Of a stretch of DNA of 64,000 nucleotides, positions 23,797 through 40,058 are shown piece after piece. Source of the DNA: Scenedesmus sp. ARA3 (taxonomy: Eukaryota; Chlorophyta; Chlorophyceae; Sphaeropleales; Scenedesmaceae); NCBI GenBank assembly GCA_004335835.1, contig RWJK01000664.1:47841-111840 (forward strand), in the 5' to 3' direction. A model generated the notes under the pieces. It saw only the letters and a program-made list of their open reading frames with translations, ran no database searches and had not been told where the DNA came from. The translations under genes were made by a program, and so were the position numbers. Positions within the stretch are counted from its first letter, which is position 1. Each line of letters starts with the position of its first letter.

Positions 23797-24123
23797 TGCT
23801 GCTGTTGGTCGAGTGCGCTGTGGCATTGCTGTCAGGTGTCCCGCAGCTGCATTGCAGGGTGACTGCGCCGGGCTGCTGCTGTTGTGCAGCGGTGCTGCTG
23901 CCGCCATCGGGCCCTGCAGGACACTTGCTGGCTGCTGTTCTTGTTTACTTGGCTGCTGGGCTTGCTGCTGGAAGGGCGAGGTTGGTGGCGTGGCTGCCGG
24001 TGGGCTGGCCCCTGGCTGCTGCCGCATGTAGCGCGACAGCAGCTGCTTCAGCTGCACACTGCTCAGGCCAGCCGCCTGCTGCTGGGGCTGCTGCTGCTGC
24101 TGCTGCTGCTCTGCTGGCTGCAT
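20455..24123 (-). CDS. Q/A/S/P-rich low-complexity protein, unrecognised
   Basis: I do not recognise this gene. A single open frame of about 1,222 codons starts at the first in-frame ATG (24123, MQPAEQQQQ). The frame stays open upstream to ~24255 without an ATG, and a GTAAGT at about 24150 hints at an upstream exon, so the true N-terminus is uncertain. The translation is disordered: Gln runs (up to about 16), Ala and Ser runs, and Pro/Ala-rich stretches. Less biased islands include GLSSVQLKQLLSRYMRQQ near the N-terminus and MDVLEASAVLVSMSTGG. A short S/T-P-F motif recurs (TSPFQ, SSPFS, SSPFA, TSPFA, VSPFA), and RRSS-type serine sites are common. A transcription or RNA-binding cofactor is possible, but nothing catalytic is visible. 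Long frames on the plus strand here are readthroughs of the CTG complement. Confidence 0.6.
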
Positions 24124-25579
24124 TGTAGATGAACGAGTAGAAAACTTACCAGCAGTTGGCTGGGCAGGCTGCTGCTGTGGCTTCCCTGGCAGCTGCAGCT
24201 GCAAGCATTGGACAGGCTGGGGTGGTGACGTCGCTGCTGCTGCAGCCAGCTCCAAGCCTTTGGGAGCACCACCAGCAGCGCAAAGACGCAGTTGTCAGCG
24301 ATTACAACAGACGAGATGAAAACAATGTGACGCGTAAAATTAGCAGCATGCAACCGCACAGCTCCTTAGCGCCTGCTGCTGCTGCTCGGAGCTGCTACTG
24401 CTGCAATAGACCGGTTGTGCAGCATGCGGCTTGTATTTCAACATCCAAATGTAGCGTTTCGTACCTCAGAAGCTTCATAGCGGGCGGTCAGGCGAAAATC
24501 ATTGGCGTGACCTGTGCAACGCTTGCCCAACATGACGTGGCATAGGAGCTGCGAAAGAGGTTGCCTGCCAGCGGTTAGAGGGCTTGATTGCCTGTATGAG
24601 TGGTTGTGAAGGCAACTCGCTAGGTGTTCCGCTGCGGAGATCTGGTCGGGTACAGTGACAACCTTGGATGGCGTGAGGGGGCCCCTGATGTTGCGGCGTG
24701 CATTGCAGATCACGTGGTCGTCGGCGATACATGCATGTGCCATACTGAGGCGCTCTGCAGCATAATGGTTTGTCAAACCTATTGTTTTATGGTTACCGGT
24801 TCCTGTACATGCCAGCAGTGTGCAGCAGTAGCAGCTGCGCAGCTGGTCGAGGCAATGCCAGCAGCAAGGCAGCACTGGCAGCTGTAAACGAGAGCTCTGC
24901 TATGGCTTGAGCCCGCTGAAGCCTGATGAACTACATAATAGGTTACGTGTGGATGTGGGTGTCATTGGGCCAACTGTCACCAGTGTACAAGATGACCATC
25001 ATCACATAGTCCAGGGTTCGACCATCATCACCTTGAAAGTGCATCGCATGGCGCCAGTCAAATACAACACAATGCGCAACGTCTTATAGGCCAGCTGCCA
25101 CAACTAGCGTAGCTGTTGCCCGTGGCACCCCCAAGACAACTCCAGCATGCACAAGACCAGGTCCCTGCTGCACAGGAGCATCTGCAACGGCAGTGGCCAA
25201 GCGACCTGATTGCACTCCAGCAACAGCCGTGTGACCACGACACATCCCTGGCATGACCAGCCAAGTGCTGCATGCCTGAAGGGCACACACACGCTGCGAG
25301 GGCGCTGCGTCAACCACCAGCAGGCACATCAGGCTCAAGGTGTTGGTGCACTTGAGCCAAAAAAACATCCACTTTGTTCCCTTGAACACTGCCAAGCTCA
25401 AGTCCACCACCAGCAGCAACCAGCGGTGGTGTCTGCAATGCCCAGTCTGCTGTGGTTCCTCGCTACTACTGACAAACCTGGCCCTCAGCAGGGCCAACAC
25501 CTGCTGCGACGCGAGCAGCTCATGCCCAACCCTTGATGGCCGCTAGCTGCTAAAACCCAGCCCACGCTGCTCAGCCCGC
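24124..25579. other. Intergenic: Q-rich gene upstream side and RPT4 3' side
   Basis: About 1.45 kb between minus-strand genes. It may contain a missing 5' exon of the Q-rich gene (a GTAAGT donor on the minus strand near 24150). It also contains the RPT4 3' UTR. No conserved coding sequence was recognised. Confidence 0.45.
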
Positions 25580-30206
<4,627 letters not shown>

Positions 30207-31554
30207 TGTGTGCCGGTGCCTGTGCTAGCAGAAGCCCCAGGGGCTGCAGCTGTGCTGTTCAGTTGGCCAATCAGCTGCTGCTGTTGCTTTCCAGCACTGC
30301 TACTGGCCTGGCTGAGGCCCCAAGCGGAGCCTGTGAGTTGCGTGTGGCGTCTTATTGGCTATTATAACTTGTAAGCCGGCAAACGACAGCTACGGGACCG
30401 CAGCAAGGCCTTCACAACTACAACTGAACAGTTCAGCAGCTCGAAATGGCGTGATCAAGCTTCTTGCTTTGCAAACCTATAGCTGAACGATGTACCAGAA
30501 CGTAGCATCAAAAGGATCAATGGTCATGCATGCGTTGCAGTCGACAAGCAGCTCGGGTTTGGGCGTACAGGACATCACCTCATGACAGGTATACGTAGCA
30601 ACGTGCGGGCCGCACTGAGCGTATACGCAGCGAGTGTTCTGTTTGACACAGAGTTTGTCACAGTTTGAAGGCTGTCCCTACAAAATCACAAATCTGGATC
30701 AGCCAGTACTGTAGTGCCAGGCCTCAGGTCACCCCAGCAGCACGTATTTGCCAGAGCATCACGCCTTCTAGAGCGACGGAAACATTCCTTGACCTGAGCT
30801 CCTGCTGTTTATAATGGTCGTTCAGGCATTGGCAGCTGCTGGGGCCCAAGCCCTGCTCAGCAGTGTCAGGACGCACAGTGCTATGCACGGCAGAGTCTGT
30901 TCACTTGCCGTTACACAATTTCCTTGCGTTGAGGCTGCTTGCAGCCTTCCATGAAAACGAAGAAGTGCTGCTGCTGTGCAGACTAGCATACTCCACCAAA
31001 CACCAGAAGTGTCCAAGCGAAGGATGGGACAGCACTGCTGCTGGACCTGAGCCTGCTGCCCGCTGCCATCAGCACTTGTCTACACGGGACACCCGCTTCA
31101 CAGGAATCCCTGGCATCAACACCTGTAGCCCACACTGCAGCGTACAACTATCGCTTCTGCCGCCTTAAAAGCACACTTTCAATGGCTGGCTGCAGGACAA
31201 GCAGATTGTGTACAAGCCGTAAAGGCAAGCCCTCAGATGCCCGCTGCAATGCTGAGCAAAGCAGCACACTGTGCTCACCACACACCACTCTGCAAAGTAA
31301 CCACACCACTCCCGTCAACCCTTCCTCCCAAACATCTGCCCTGTCACTCAATCAAACACATGCGCACTGCTGCGCACGCCTGTCAATACACTGCGACCGC
31401 ATGCAGTGATGCACGCAGCCTGCTGCTGGTGCTGCTGCCACTGCCGCCCCTTGCTGCCAACAACTTTGTGTGCCTGTTCTTGCCGTGGCAAGCACATACA
31501 CGCATGTCCCTGCTGCAGCAGCGTTGGTTGCTGCTGCTGCTGACTGCTGCTGCT
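30207..31554. other. Intergenic: RPT4 promoter side and cytochrome b5 3' side
   Basis: About 1.35 kb. The RPT4 promoter should lie immediately above 30206. A TTACA near 30912 (TGTAA on the minus strand) could be the cytochrome b5 polyadenylation signal. No coding sequence was recognised. Confidence 0.5.
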
Positions 31555-32991
31555 TCACTCCTTCTTGAGGTACATGTTGACCAGAACGGCCGCCAGGATC
31601 AGCAGCAGCGGCAGCAGCACGTTGATGGCCTTGGACGCGCCACCAGACTTAGCCACAGCTGCGCCTGTGTTTCTGCTGCCTGGCGCGGAGTCGCCGCCCT
31701 GTGGGACAACACGCAGAAGTAGCCACGCAGGCAGCATGGCCGTAAGCAGCTGTATGCGTGATAGGCATGCAAGCTGCGATGCTGTGGCATGCTGGGCAGC
31801 CATGCGCGCTGCATGTAGATGCCTCACTGCAGCAACCGCTGGCCTGGACACCGTGCGAACCGAGCACAGTGATACAAGCGGGGCTGCAGCTGCTCAACTG
31901 CATGGGCACCAAGACCATAGTCCTGTGCTGCCCAGGCAGCCGACGCTGCAGCAAAGCCATGTCTTGGTTGAGCTCACTCCAGCAGTTGCTTAAGCGCATG
32001 CCTTGAACGTGCAGGCGCAGCCACCTGGATGCACTGACAGCTCCACCCGCACCTCAATGATGCCATTCCAGTGGGTGTGCCCCCTCATCACTATCTCATT
32101 CTGCTGCGCGCCATGCAGTGTGATGCATGCCGGGCGCGGCCGCGCACTCACCGCGAACCCGCCGATGTGGTACTTCTCCAGCAGCTCGCGCGCGCTGTTG
32201 CTGTGCCCAATCTCCTCAAAGTCCTGCGTGGCGTCCTTGCCTGTGGGACAGGGTGGTGCAGCAGGCAGCAAGGCGCACGTACAGAACGCTCACACGCAGC
32301 AGTAGCTACTTGTCATTGACATTGTAGCTCAGACGATGTGCACCGCTCCTGCTGCTGCTGCTTGGGTGCACGTTGCACTGCATGCTTGAATCTGAGAGTG
32401 CTACAGCAGCAAGGCATCAGGCTGAGCAAGCTTAGATGCGTGCGTACGCGCTGCCAAACAGCTGCGCAGTGTGTTACACACTGAAGAGTGTTTAGGAGTG
32501 TGCTGCTGCTAGGGAGGGAGTGCCAGCTGGCATGCTGGCGAAAGGCAACACCACAATAAGGTAGCTGCAGGTAGGCCAGCAGAGCAAGCTGTGTCACATG
32601 ATACAATAGCATGGCGTTTTGTGCCAGCTGTGCATGGCCTGTTTACAGGTGACCAGGCACCAGCACAGCAACAGCACTGGTGGTTAGGGCACCCTACTGC
32701 CGAGACTGCTGGCTGGCCACCAAGCTGAGCATGCAGTAACAGAGTACATGTGATGATCACTGACACACTGCTGCTGCCAAGCATCGTCACTGCAGGTGCG
32801 TTTACGCAGCACTTGGCACGTCGCTCCATGGCGCCCCGCCCACCTGCGCTAGTGAGGATGATATCATAGCCTCCTGGGTGCTCTTCAAGGAAGTCTGTTA
32901 CATTGTAAACCTTTCCGTGCACCACCAGCCAGCAGTCCTTGTCGCTGGCATGCTTTTTGCACTCATCAAGAGTGAATGTCTTGTCTGCCAT
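31555..32991 (-). CDS. CYB5: Cytochrome b5, tail-anchored, 3 exons
   Basis: Small ER-membrane haem protein that donates electrons to desaturases, hydroxylases and related enzymes. Exons on the minus strand: 32991-32844, 32240-32152 and 31698-31555, summing to 381 nt (126 aa plus stop) with all phases fitting. The haem-binding core begins [20 protein letters not shown]. His38 of EEHPGG and His62 of EEIGHSNSA are the expected axial ligands. A linker rich in Gly/Ala/Ser leads to a hydrophobic C-terminal anchor (about 103-122, [20 protein letters not shown]) ending in the basic YLKKE tail typical of ER tail-anchored forms. The ATG sits in a good context (GCGCCATGG). It is divergently arranged with SEC63, also an ER protein. 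Confidence 0.95.
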
Positions 32992-33361
32992 GGCGCCTTA
33001 CTTGATTTTTGATATAAACGCGGCTTTCACATGTATTGATGATCGCTCAACTTGCTTCAGGTCGGCTCAAAGAGCTGGCGTTGGGAACTTGCTTGGGCCC
33101 GCAGGGCTTGACAATGACAACTGTGGACAAGCTCACATGTCTGGCCACTGCACTGATCGCACACACGTTGAAGTGGTTCGTTGATGCAGCAGCCTGGCAC
33201 ATGCAGCTGTGGCGGGCGGGCGGTGTGTACTGGTTCTTGGTAGCAACCGCTTTCACTGTGCGGGCTTGCTGATACCATCGCTTGCCGATCAATCAGGAAC
33301 TGGTGACTGAATCATACGTCGCATCACTTGTTAGCATAAGGCTGGCCGCAGCACTGCCAGC
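32992..33361. promoter_or_regulatory. Divergent promoter region, cytochrome b5 / SEC63
   Basis: 370 bases separate the two start codons, so both promoters and 5' UTRs must lie here or overlap. There is a TTTGATATAAACG element at about 33006-33018. I cannot define transcription starts from sequence alone. Confidence 0.6.
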
Positions 33362-34382
33362 ATGGAGGACAGCACAGCAACCAGCTCTGGGCTGTTTGCA
33401 GTGTTCCTGTTGAGCATATACTCGCTGTTCTTGATACCATACACAATCAGCTACCTATGTTCATCTGGGGAGGAGGATGCCACTACACAGCCAGTGGTCA
33501 GCAAGGTGAGCAAAAGGGATGTGGTGGGTTGCCGCTGTTGGTTGTGTGTGCCGAGTTCACATGCAGCGCTGCAATTAGTGCCATGCTGCATGCAGTGTTG
33601 ATATCATCCACACAACGTCTGGAGACCTGCTATCATACTGTTTGCAGGGCAAGAAGAAGCCAAGCCTTTCAGACAAGGTGGCTGGCTTCTGCACAAAACG
33701 TGAGCGCAGCAGGCCCGGGCTGTTTGGACGAGTCAACAGCAGCAGCATGGATGCTGTCAGGATGAGCAGCAAGGACAGCATTGGCAGGGGTAGTAATCGC
33801 AAGGCGTCTCCGTGCACATATTTTGTATGACGTCTCTGTGCAACAGCAGCAAGTGGCGAGTGTGCTGTGAGTCATGCGGCAGGCATGCAGCCGTTGCATC
33901 ACATGCAGGCATCACAGGCACGCCTGCAGCGCCCCAGCAGCTCCGCAGCACTTATTACTAGAGCAACAGTAGATGGCTCTGCCTAGTGGCATACCTGCAC
34001 CTGAGCTGGATAGCGTGCGGGCCTGCTGCTGTCGGCACACTCGTACCCCTTGCTCTAGCCTTGCCCCTACGGCTGTTGCTTCACCGCATGACGGCTTGTT
34101 GCACTTGGCGTTCTGCACTGCCTCTGCACCTCACCCACGTTTCTGCAGGCAACATGGCCATGCTGTTGATGTGGGTGGTGTGGGCGGCGCTGCTGGGCTA
34201 CACGCAGTCCAGCATGGCCTCACTGAAGCCCTTCGACCCCTTTGAGATCCTGGACGTGCCACGTGACGCCAGCGACAGGGACATCAAGAAGGCTTACAGG
34301 AAGCTGTCCCTGGTGTACCACCCGGACAAGGTGCGCAGCGCAGCAGGCGGCAGCTGCAGCAGCTGCAGCAACTGCCCCTTGT

Positions 34383-34421
<39 letters not shown>

Positions 34422-37400
34422 CAGGTGCAGGCACTTGGTAGTACATACCGTCCTTGTGCTGCCTACAGAATCTGGCATCGTACGCGCAGCTCCCACTTGT
34501 AGAGGCGGTGTCTGCGGCTGTCACAGGCAATGCAGCAGCTGGCCACAGGGAACAGTATGCTTGCTCCACGTGCATGCTGCTTTGAGGGACGCTGCTTGGT
34601 CCTGTACACCTCCCGCCCCTCGTAAGGTTCATACTCATGTGCTCCCCGTGCCCTGCATGCACGTTTTGCCACTGCTGCTGCAGAACCCTGACCCCAAGGC
34701 AGCCGCCTACTTTGCGTCATACATCTCCAAGGCCTACGCAGCACTCACGGATGACGTCAGCAGGAAGAACTATGAGAAGTACGGCCACCCTGACGGGCCG
34801 CAGGTGCGTGTGGTGCAGGCGCAGCTGCTTTGGGCAAGGGCGGTGGCTGCCCGGCCGCAGCTGGGCAGGGCTTGTGCAGCGGACAGAGCAGTGCCAGCAG
34901 CAGCGATAGCAGCTGGTCGGGGCTGTATCTCCTGAGCGCGGTGTAGCAGCTGCAAATGCAGGGCTCTTTACCCCAAGATGCTGTGCAGATGCCCAGGCCC
35001 ATGGCCCATGTCTGTCACTTACATGCGTTCCTCTGTTCTTCGCGTGGGCGCTGCAAGCGCTGACGCACGCCTTGCTGTTGTGCTGCTGCCTCCTGCTCTG
35101 GTGCACCTGCCTGCCCCCGCCCCCGCTGCCGCCCTCCTCCCCCAGGGCATGAACCTGGGTGTGGCGCTGCCCAGCTGGATGTTCAGCAAGGACAAGAAGG
35201 CGGCCCCGCTGATGCTGCTGGGCCTGGTGGGCTGCGGCATCCTGCTGCCGCTGGGGCTGATGAGCTGGTACATGCTCAGCAGCAGCAAGTTCACGGGGCC
35301 CAACCAGATCATGAACGACACCTTCCCCATCTTCATGTACTCCAAGTTCTGCGTCAAGGAGAGCCAGGTGCGCAGCCAGGCGCACTGCCGCACTGCCACC
35401 GCTGATTTTGGCGGCCGTAAATAGTATTTGTTCGTTCTGCATCCACCTTCTCTGCCTTCTCCTACAGCAGCTGTGATTATTGGAACAGCCATGTGTGCAT
35501 GGCCAGGAAGGCCGCAGTCTATGGCTGGGCGCTTGTGGCCTCAGCATGATTTGTGTGCGTGTGGCCCAGCAGCCTGTGCCGTCATATGATCAGCCGCCCA
35601 GGGTTCTGGCTAATCTCCACCGCTGCAGCTGCAGCGCTGCAGCGGTGACCCCTGGGTGAGCTGCCAGCGAGTGTGTCCAGCCAGCAGGGCTGCTTTACGT
35701 GCACCGGCAATCCGCTTCCGGCAGTGCGTCAGTTTTCCCTGCCACATGTGCCACCATGCGTCATCATGGTAACCGCAGCATGCGTACGCGGATTTATTTG
35801 CTGGTTTCCCTGTTTTCTTGCTGACCAGCTGGTGGGCAACTGGTAACCAAAAGGGCTCACTGACTCCCCCTGTGCTGCTGCATGCTCACGCGCCCCATTC
35901 CTGCAAGCAGTCGCTGGTGCGCATCCCCGAGACGCTCATGTGTGCCATGGAGTTCATAACGCTGTACACGCCGCCGGACCATAATGCGCCGCTAGAGGAG
36001 CTGCGCAAGGTGGTGGCGCCCTTCTATGGAGAGCTCATGGCCCGCTCCAACAAGGCCTTCTGGCAGCGCAAGGTGAGGCGCGGCAGCGCAGCGCAGCGTC
36101 ATCGCCAGCACTCGTGCCTGCACAGCGCGCTTTGTAAGTGGTATGTATGCTGCTTGACGTTGTGTGCTGGTGAGTGAGCGCTCCCTGCTGCATCCTGCGC
36201 GGATTGAGGCAGGCAGACTTTCCACTGACCCCCTGCTGTCGGTGCTGGCCCTGCTGCACTGCAGGCTGGCGTGGTGAAGGCGCACATGCTGCTGCTGGCC
36301 CACCTGGAGAGGCTGGGCAGCCAGGTGCCGCCAGCACTGCAGGCTGACTACAGGTGAGGCGACTGCCTGGTGCCCTGAGGCAGGTGTTGGGGGGCTGGGC
36401 GGCTGAGCTGCTGGCACCTGGCAGCAGTGCAGTGGGGATGGCACCATGTGTGGATCATCCAGCCGTGTAGCAGCGGGCTAATCATACCCTGCATGCATGC
36501 ATTGTCCACGCAGCTGCGCTGCTTGCTCACCTCATCCACGCTTCGCCCAATGCCTTATGCTGCTTCCACTGTTCTATCCTGCGTGCCCCCTCACCCTCAG
36601 GTACCTGCTGGCCAAGTGCCCGCTGCTGCTGGAGGAGATGCTCAAGATCGCCATGCTGCCGCGCACACAGGCAGGCACGGGCTGGATGGTGAGCGGCGTA
36701 GCGCTGGCAGGCAGCACGGTTTGCTTGCTTGCTTGCTTGCAGGATGGCTTGCTTGCGCCCTTGTTTGCTTGCAGGATGGTTCGCTTGCTCGCTTGCTCGC
36801 TTACTTGCTTGCCGGAAAGTTCCCTTAGGGAACCTGCTTGCTTGCAAGAACACCGTTGAGCACAAGCAGCTGCCGCAACTATTGCTCGCCTCCCAAGCTC
36901 TATTTGTGACAAGGTGGGGTTGGTGCATGCGCTGACCCTGATGCCTGTCTGCTGCCTTGCCTTTCTGTGCCATGCCTGTGCCGCCGCAGACGCCTAGCGT
37001 GGCGTGCGTGGAGATGATGCAGTGCCTAGCGCAGGGCCTGCCCGTGGCGGTGCGCAAGGGCAGCGGCAAGGCGGGCGACATGATGGCGCCGCTGCTGCAG
37101 CTGCCCGGGTTCGACCAGGAGCTGCTCAAGAAGCTGCGCAAGCGCAAGATCAACAGCCTGGCAGGTACGCGGGTACAGCCTCACACCTGGCAGCTGCAGA
37201 GTCTGTGCATGGGCCGCGCGGCTGTGCAGCAAGTGGCTGTGCCCATCGTGCTGCCAGTCCATGCTTCGATTTTGCTGCTGCTGCTGCTGCTGTGTGTGTG
37301 ATGCGCGTTTGCCTTCTACAACAGGGTGGAAGGCCCATCGTTACTTGCCCCGTGGGCTGTGCATGGCACAGCCGCCATGCACGTCACTGATGCGGCCGCT

Positions 37401-40058
37401 GCTGTCATCACTGCTGCTGCGCGTCTGCCCGCAGACCTGCAGGCCATGAGCGACAGCACGCGCGCCATGGAGCTGGGCCAGGCGGGGCTGGGCGCTGCCG
37501 CCATCGAGGGCGTGGCCATGTTCCTGAGCGCGATGCCGCGGCTGTCGCTGGCGGTGCTGTGCGAGGTGGAGGGCGAGGAGGAGGTCATGGAGAAGGACCC
37601 CGTGCACTGCAAGGTGCGGCCGCGCAGGCGGCGCAGCGTGCGCTTAGCACACCTGTGTGCGCAAGCGTAAGGCTACCTGAGGCCCAGCAGCAATGGCACG
37701 GAAGTGGCTTGTCGCGGTTGCTGTCAGCTGCCTGGTTGCTCTATGACAGGCAAACATATCAGCAATTCAGTGCTGTATGGCTGTTCATGCTTACACCTTC
37801 ATGCCGTACAGCATGCTGCCCAAAGGGGTCAGGTGCGGGTGGAATCTGGCAGGCGCCACCTGCAGTGCGTGCTGCACTGGGCACCCCGCTGGCTTTGTTT
37901 AAATATCAGCACTCAAACCATGCGGCCACTTGCAGTATTGTAACAGCTGTGGTATTTGCTCGTCGCTTCCTCTGCTGCCCTGCCCTGTCCCTGCCAGGTG
38001 CGCGTGCTGCTATCGCGGCCCAGCCACCAGGCGGGGGGCTACAGCCTGCGCGGCAACGCGGTGCGCGCCTACACGCCACACAACCCTGTGCCGCGTGACG
38101 AGTCGTGGTACTTCTTCCTCACGGAGCTCAGCAGCAACGCAGTGCTGGCATACGCCAAGGTGCGCAGCGATGGCTGGCCACAAATGCATGCCTGTGCGCC
38201 TGCTGATATGCTTGCTTGCATCCCTGCTGCGTGCCTGCTGGTGCTCCCATGCATGGCGTGCCTGTGTGTTGGTCGTGCCAGCGCTATGCTACACCTGCTT
38301 GCGCTGCTGCTGCACAGCTGGTGTGTGTGTGTGTGTGTGCATGGCCTTGCTGGCCGCATTGCGGCGCGTAACCTGCGTGCAGGTGAACCTGGTGGAGGCG
38401 ATGTTTGTTCGTCACGCCCATGCACCTGCTCATGGCTGCTGGTGTGTGTGCATGGCCTTGCTGGCCGCTCATCGTGCGGCGCGTAACCTGCGGTGCTGCT
38501 GTACCTCCCTGTACCCGCCTCCCAACTCTGCCCCTTGCCCCACCCCACCCCACCCCACTCTGCCTTGCAGGTGAACCTGATGCACCTGCTTATGGCTGCT
38601 GGTGTATGTGCATGGCCTTGCGCAAGGCCAGCATGCTGGCCGCTCAACGTGCGGGGCATAACCTGTGGTGCTGCTGTATCTTCCTGTACCCGCCTCCCAA
38701 CTCCGCCCCTTGCAGGTGAACCTGATGGAGGCTGAGAAGCAGGGCCTGGAGCACCCCGAGGCGTTCGGGCTGCCAGCGCCGCCAGCGCGGCCAGCAATCG
38801 CCAACAGCAGCAGCACCAAGGCGCTGCCAGCGCTGGAGGACGCAGCCAGCAAAGACGGCAAGAGCAGCGGCAAGCGTGGCAAGGGCGAGGGCGACGCTGC
38901 TGAGGAGGAGCTGCCTGGGCAGGTGGTGGACATGATGTTCTATGCGCCCAAGGCCGCCACCTACAACTTGTCGCTGGTGGTCATGAGCGACTGCTGGGTG
39001 GGCGCGGATGAGAGCGTGCAGGTGCGCGCCTGGCTGGCTGGCTGGCTGCTAGGGCAGGCGGAACAGGCAGCAGCTGCCAACTCGCTGCTGCTGCTGCTGC
39101 CTGTGCTCTTGGCTACCTGTTTGCTGCCAGATGCCTTGCCCTACTGCTGCTTCTGCTGCTTGCTAGCCTTGCTTGTTTGGCAAGGCTGTCAGTTGCTGGT
39201 TGGTGGTAGGAGCTGCTAGCAAGGCCGGTGGTGTAGTGGGCACGTCGGTGGGCTGGTACTGCCAGTGCGTAGCAGACATTCCGTGCTTTTGTTGCAGATC
39301 ATGGGCACCTTTGTGAAGCATGCGCTGCTAATGCACTGGCACGTTGGTACATCTAGGCGCTAACATCCCTTCTGTCGCACCTGCTTTTCTGCTTCCGCCA
39401 CATTGCTGCTGAGCAGTACAAGCTGAAAGTGCAGCCCCTGACCCGCGCTGTGGCCGAAGGCAGGGCGGGCAACAAGCCGCAGGCGTATGGCAGCGAAAGT
39501 GAAGATGACGAAGCGGGAGAGGGTAAGCAAACTTGTTTTGCATGCTGTGCAACCACATGTTGCTGTGTCGCTCTGTCGCCCCACAGCTCTTCAGCAACGT
39601 GTCTGCCAGGAGTGCGCCTGAAGAATTTCAAGTTTGTGCGTACGCCTGATTGCAACTTTAGGAGCAAGCCATTGGTGTTGCCCAACACTGTTCTGGCATA
39701 ACAAGCACCGTTTTGGGGCAAGCAGCATTCCACACAGCCCAGAGCAGGGTGGTACCCACGCACTCATGGTCACTCATCGGTCATTGCTTGGCTCAGCAGC
39801 ACGCATGCACACCGCTGCCGCCTGGCCATTGGCATTCTGCTGTCGCATGTTGACATGTAACACGCTCAGAACATCATTCTCACCAGCCTGTTGGTGCGCT
39901 GTGTGCTGTGCTGTGCAGGCAGCGGCAGTGGCAGCGGCAGCGACAGCGAGGACGACTACGACAGCGAGGAGACGGGCGAGGAGGAGAGCGACGAGGGAGA
40001 GGCAGCGGGCGGCAGCAGCGATGGCGAGGAGCCGCCGCCACTGGAGGAGCAGAACTGA
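33362..40058 (+). CDS. SEC63: SEC63, ER translocon J-protein, 14 exons
   Basis: ER membrane J-domain protein that recruits BiP to the Sec61 translocon for post-translational import. Exons: 33362-33505, 33648-33699, 34149-34330, 34684-34803, 35146-35367, 35911-36072, 36265-36353, 36601-36688, 36990-37164, 37435-37613, 37998-38159, 38716-39021, 39417-39522 and 39919-40058. They total 2127 nt (708 aa plus stop) with all phases consistent. The N-terminal helix is [21 protein letters not shown] second helix (about 68-84) precedes the J domain, which begins [20 protein letters not shown] and contains HPD at about 123-125. A third helix (about 185-210) follows, then the Sec63/Brl region through exons 6-12. 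A strongly acidic Ser/Asp/Glu tail ([20 protein letters not shown]) is as expected for SEC62 binding. Intron 11 carries two decoy copies of the exon 12 start. Confidence 0.95.
34372..34421 (+). repeat. (CAG)n tract near the 5' end of SEC63 intron 3
   Basis: CAG triplets on the sense strand begin shortly after the donor at 34331, and a CTGCTGCTGCAG acceptor closes the same intron at 34683. Confidence 0.8.
36720..36850 (+). repeat. (GCTT)n-rich segment in SEC63 intron 8
   Basis: Runs of GCTT with embedded TTGCAGGATGG units, several of which look like 3' splice sites. It lies between the exon 8 donor and exon 9. Confidence 0.8.
38383..38736 (+). repeat. Echoes of SEC63 exon 12 start and acceptor
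   Basis: GCAG followed by GTGAACCTG occurs at 38383, 38571 and 38716. Only the last continues in the conserved frame ([10 protein letters not shown]). The first reads VNLVEAMF and the second VNLMHLLM, then runs into intron-like text. The blocks between them (GGCTGCTGGTGT, TGCATGGCCTTG, CCCGCCTCCCAACTC) are copied too, with spacings of 188 and 145 bp. Confidence 0.85.

Noticed and set aside
21689..24128. Several 100-290-codon plus-strand frames opposite the Q-rich gene
   Set aside because: They read CTG/GCT runs as poly-Leu, poly-Ala or poly-Cys. The minus-strand frame is several times longer and uninterrupted.
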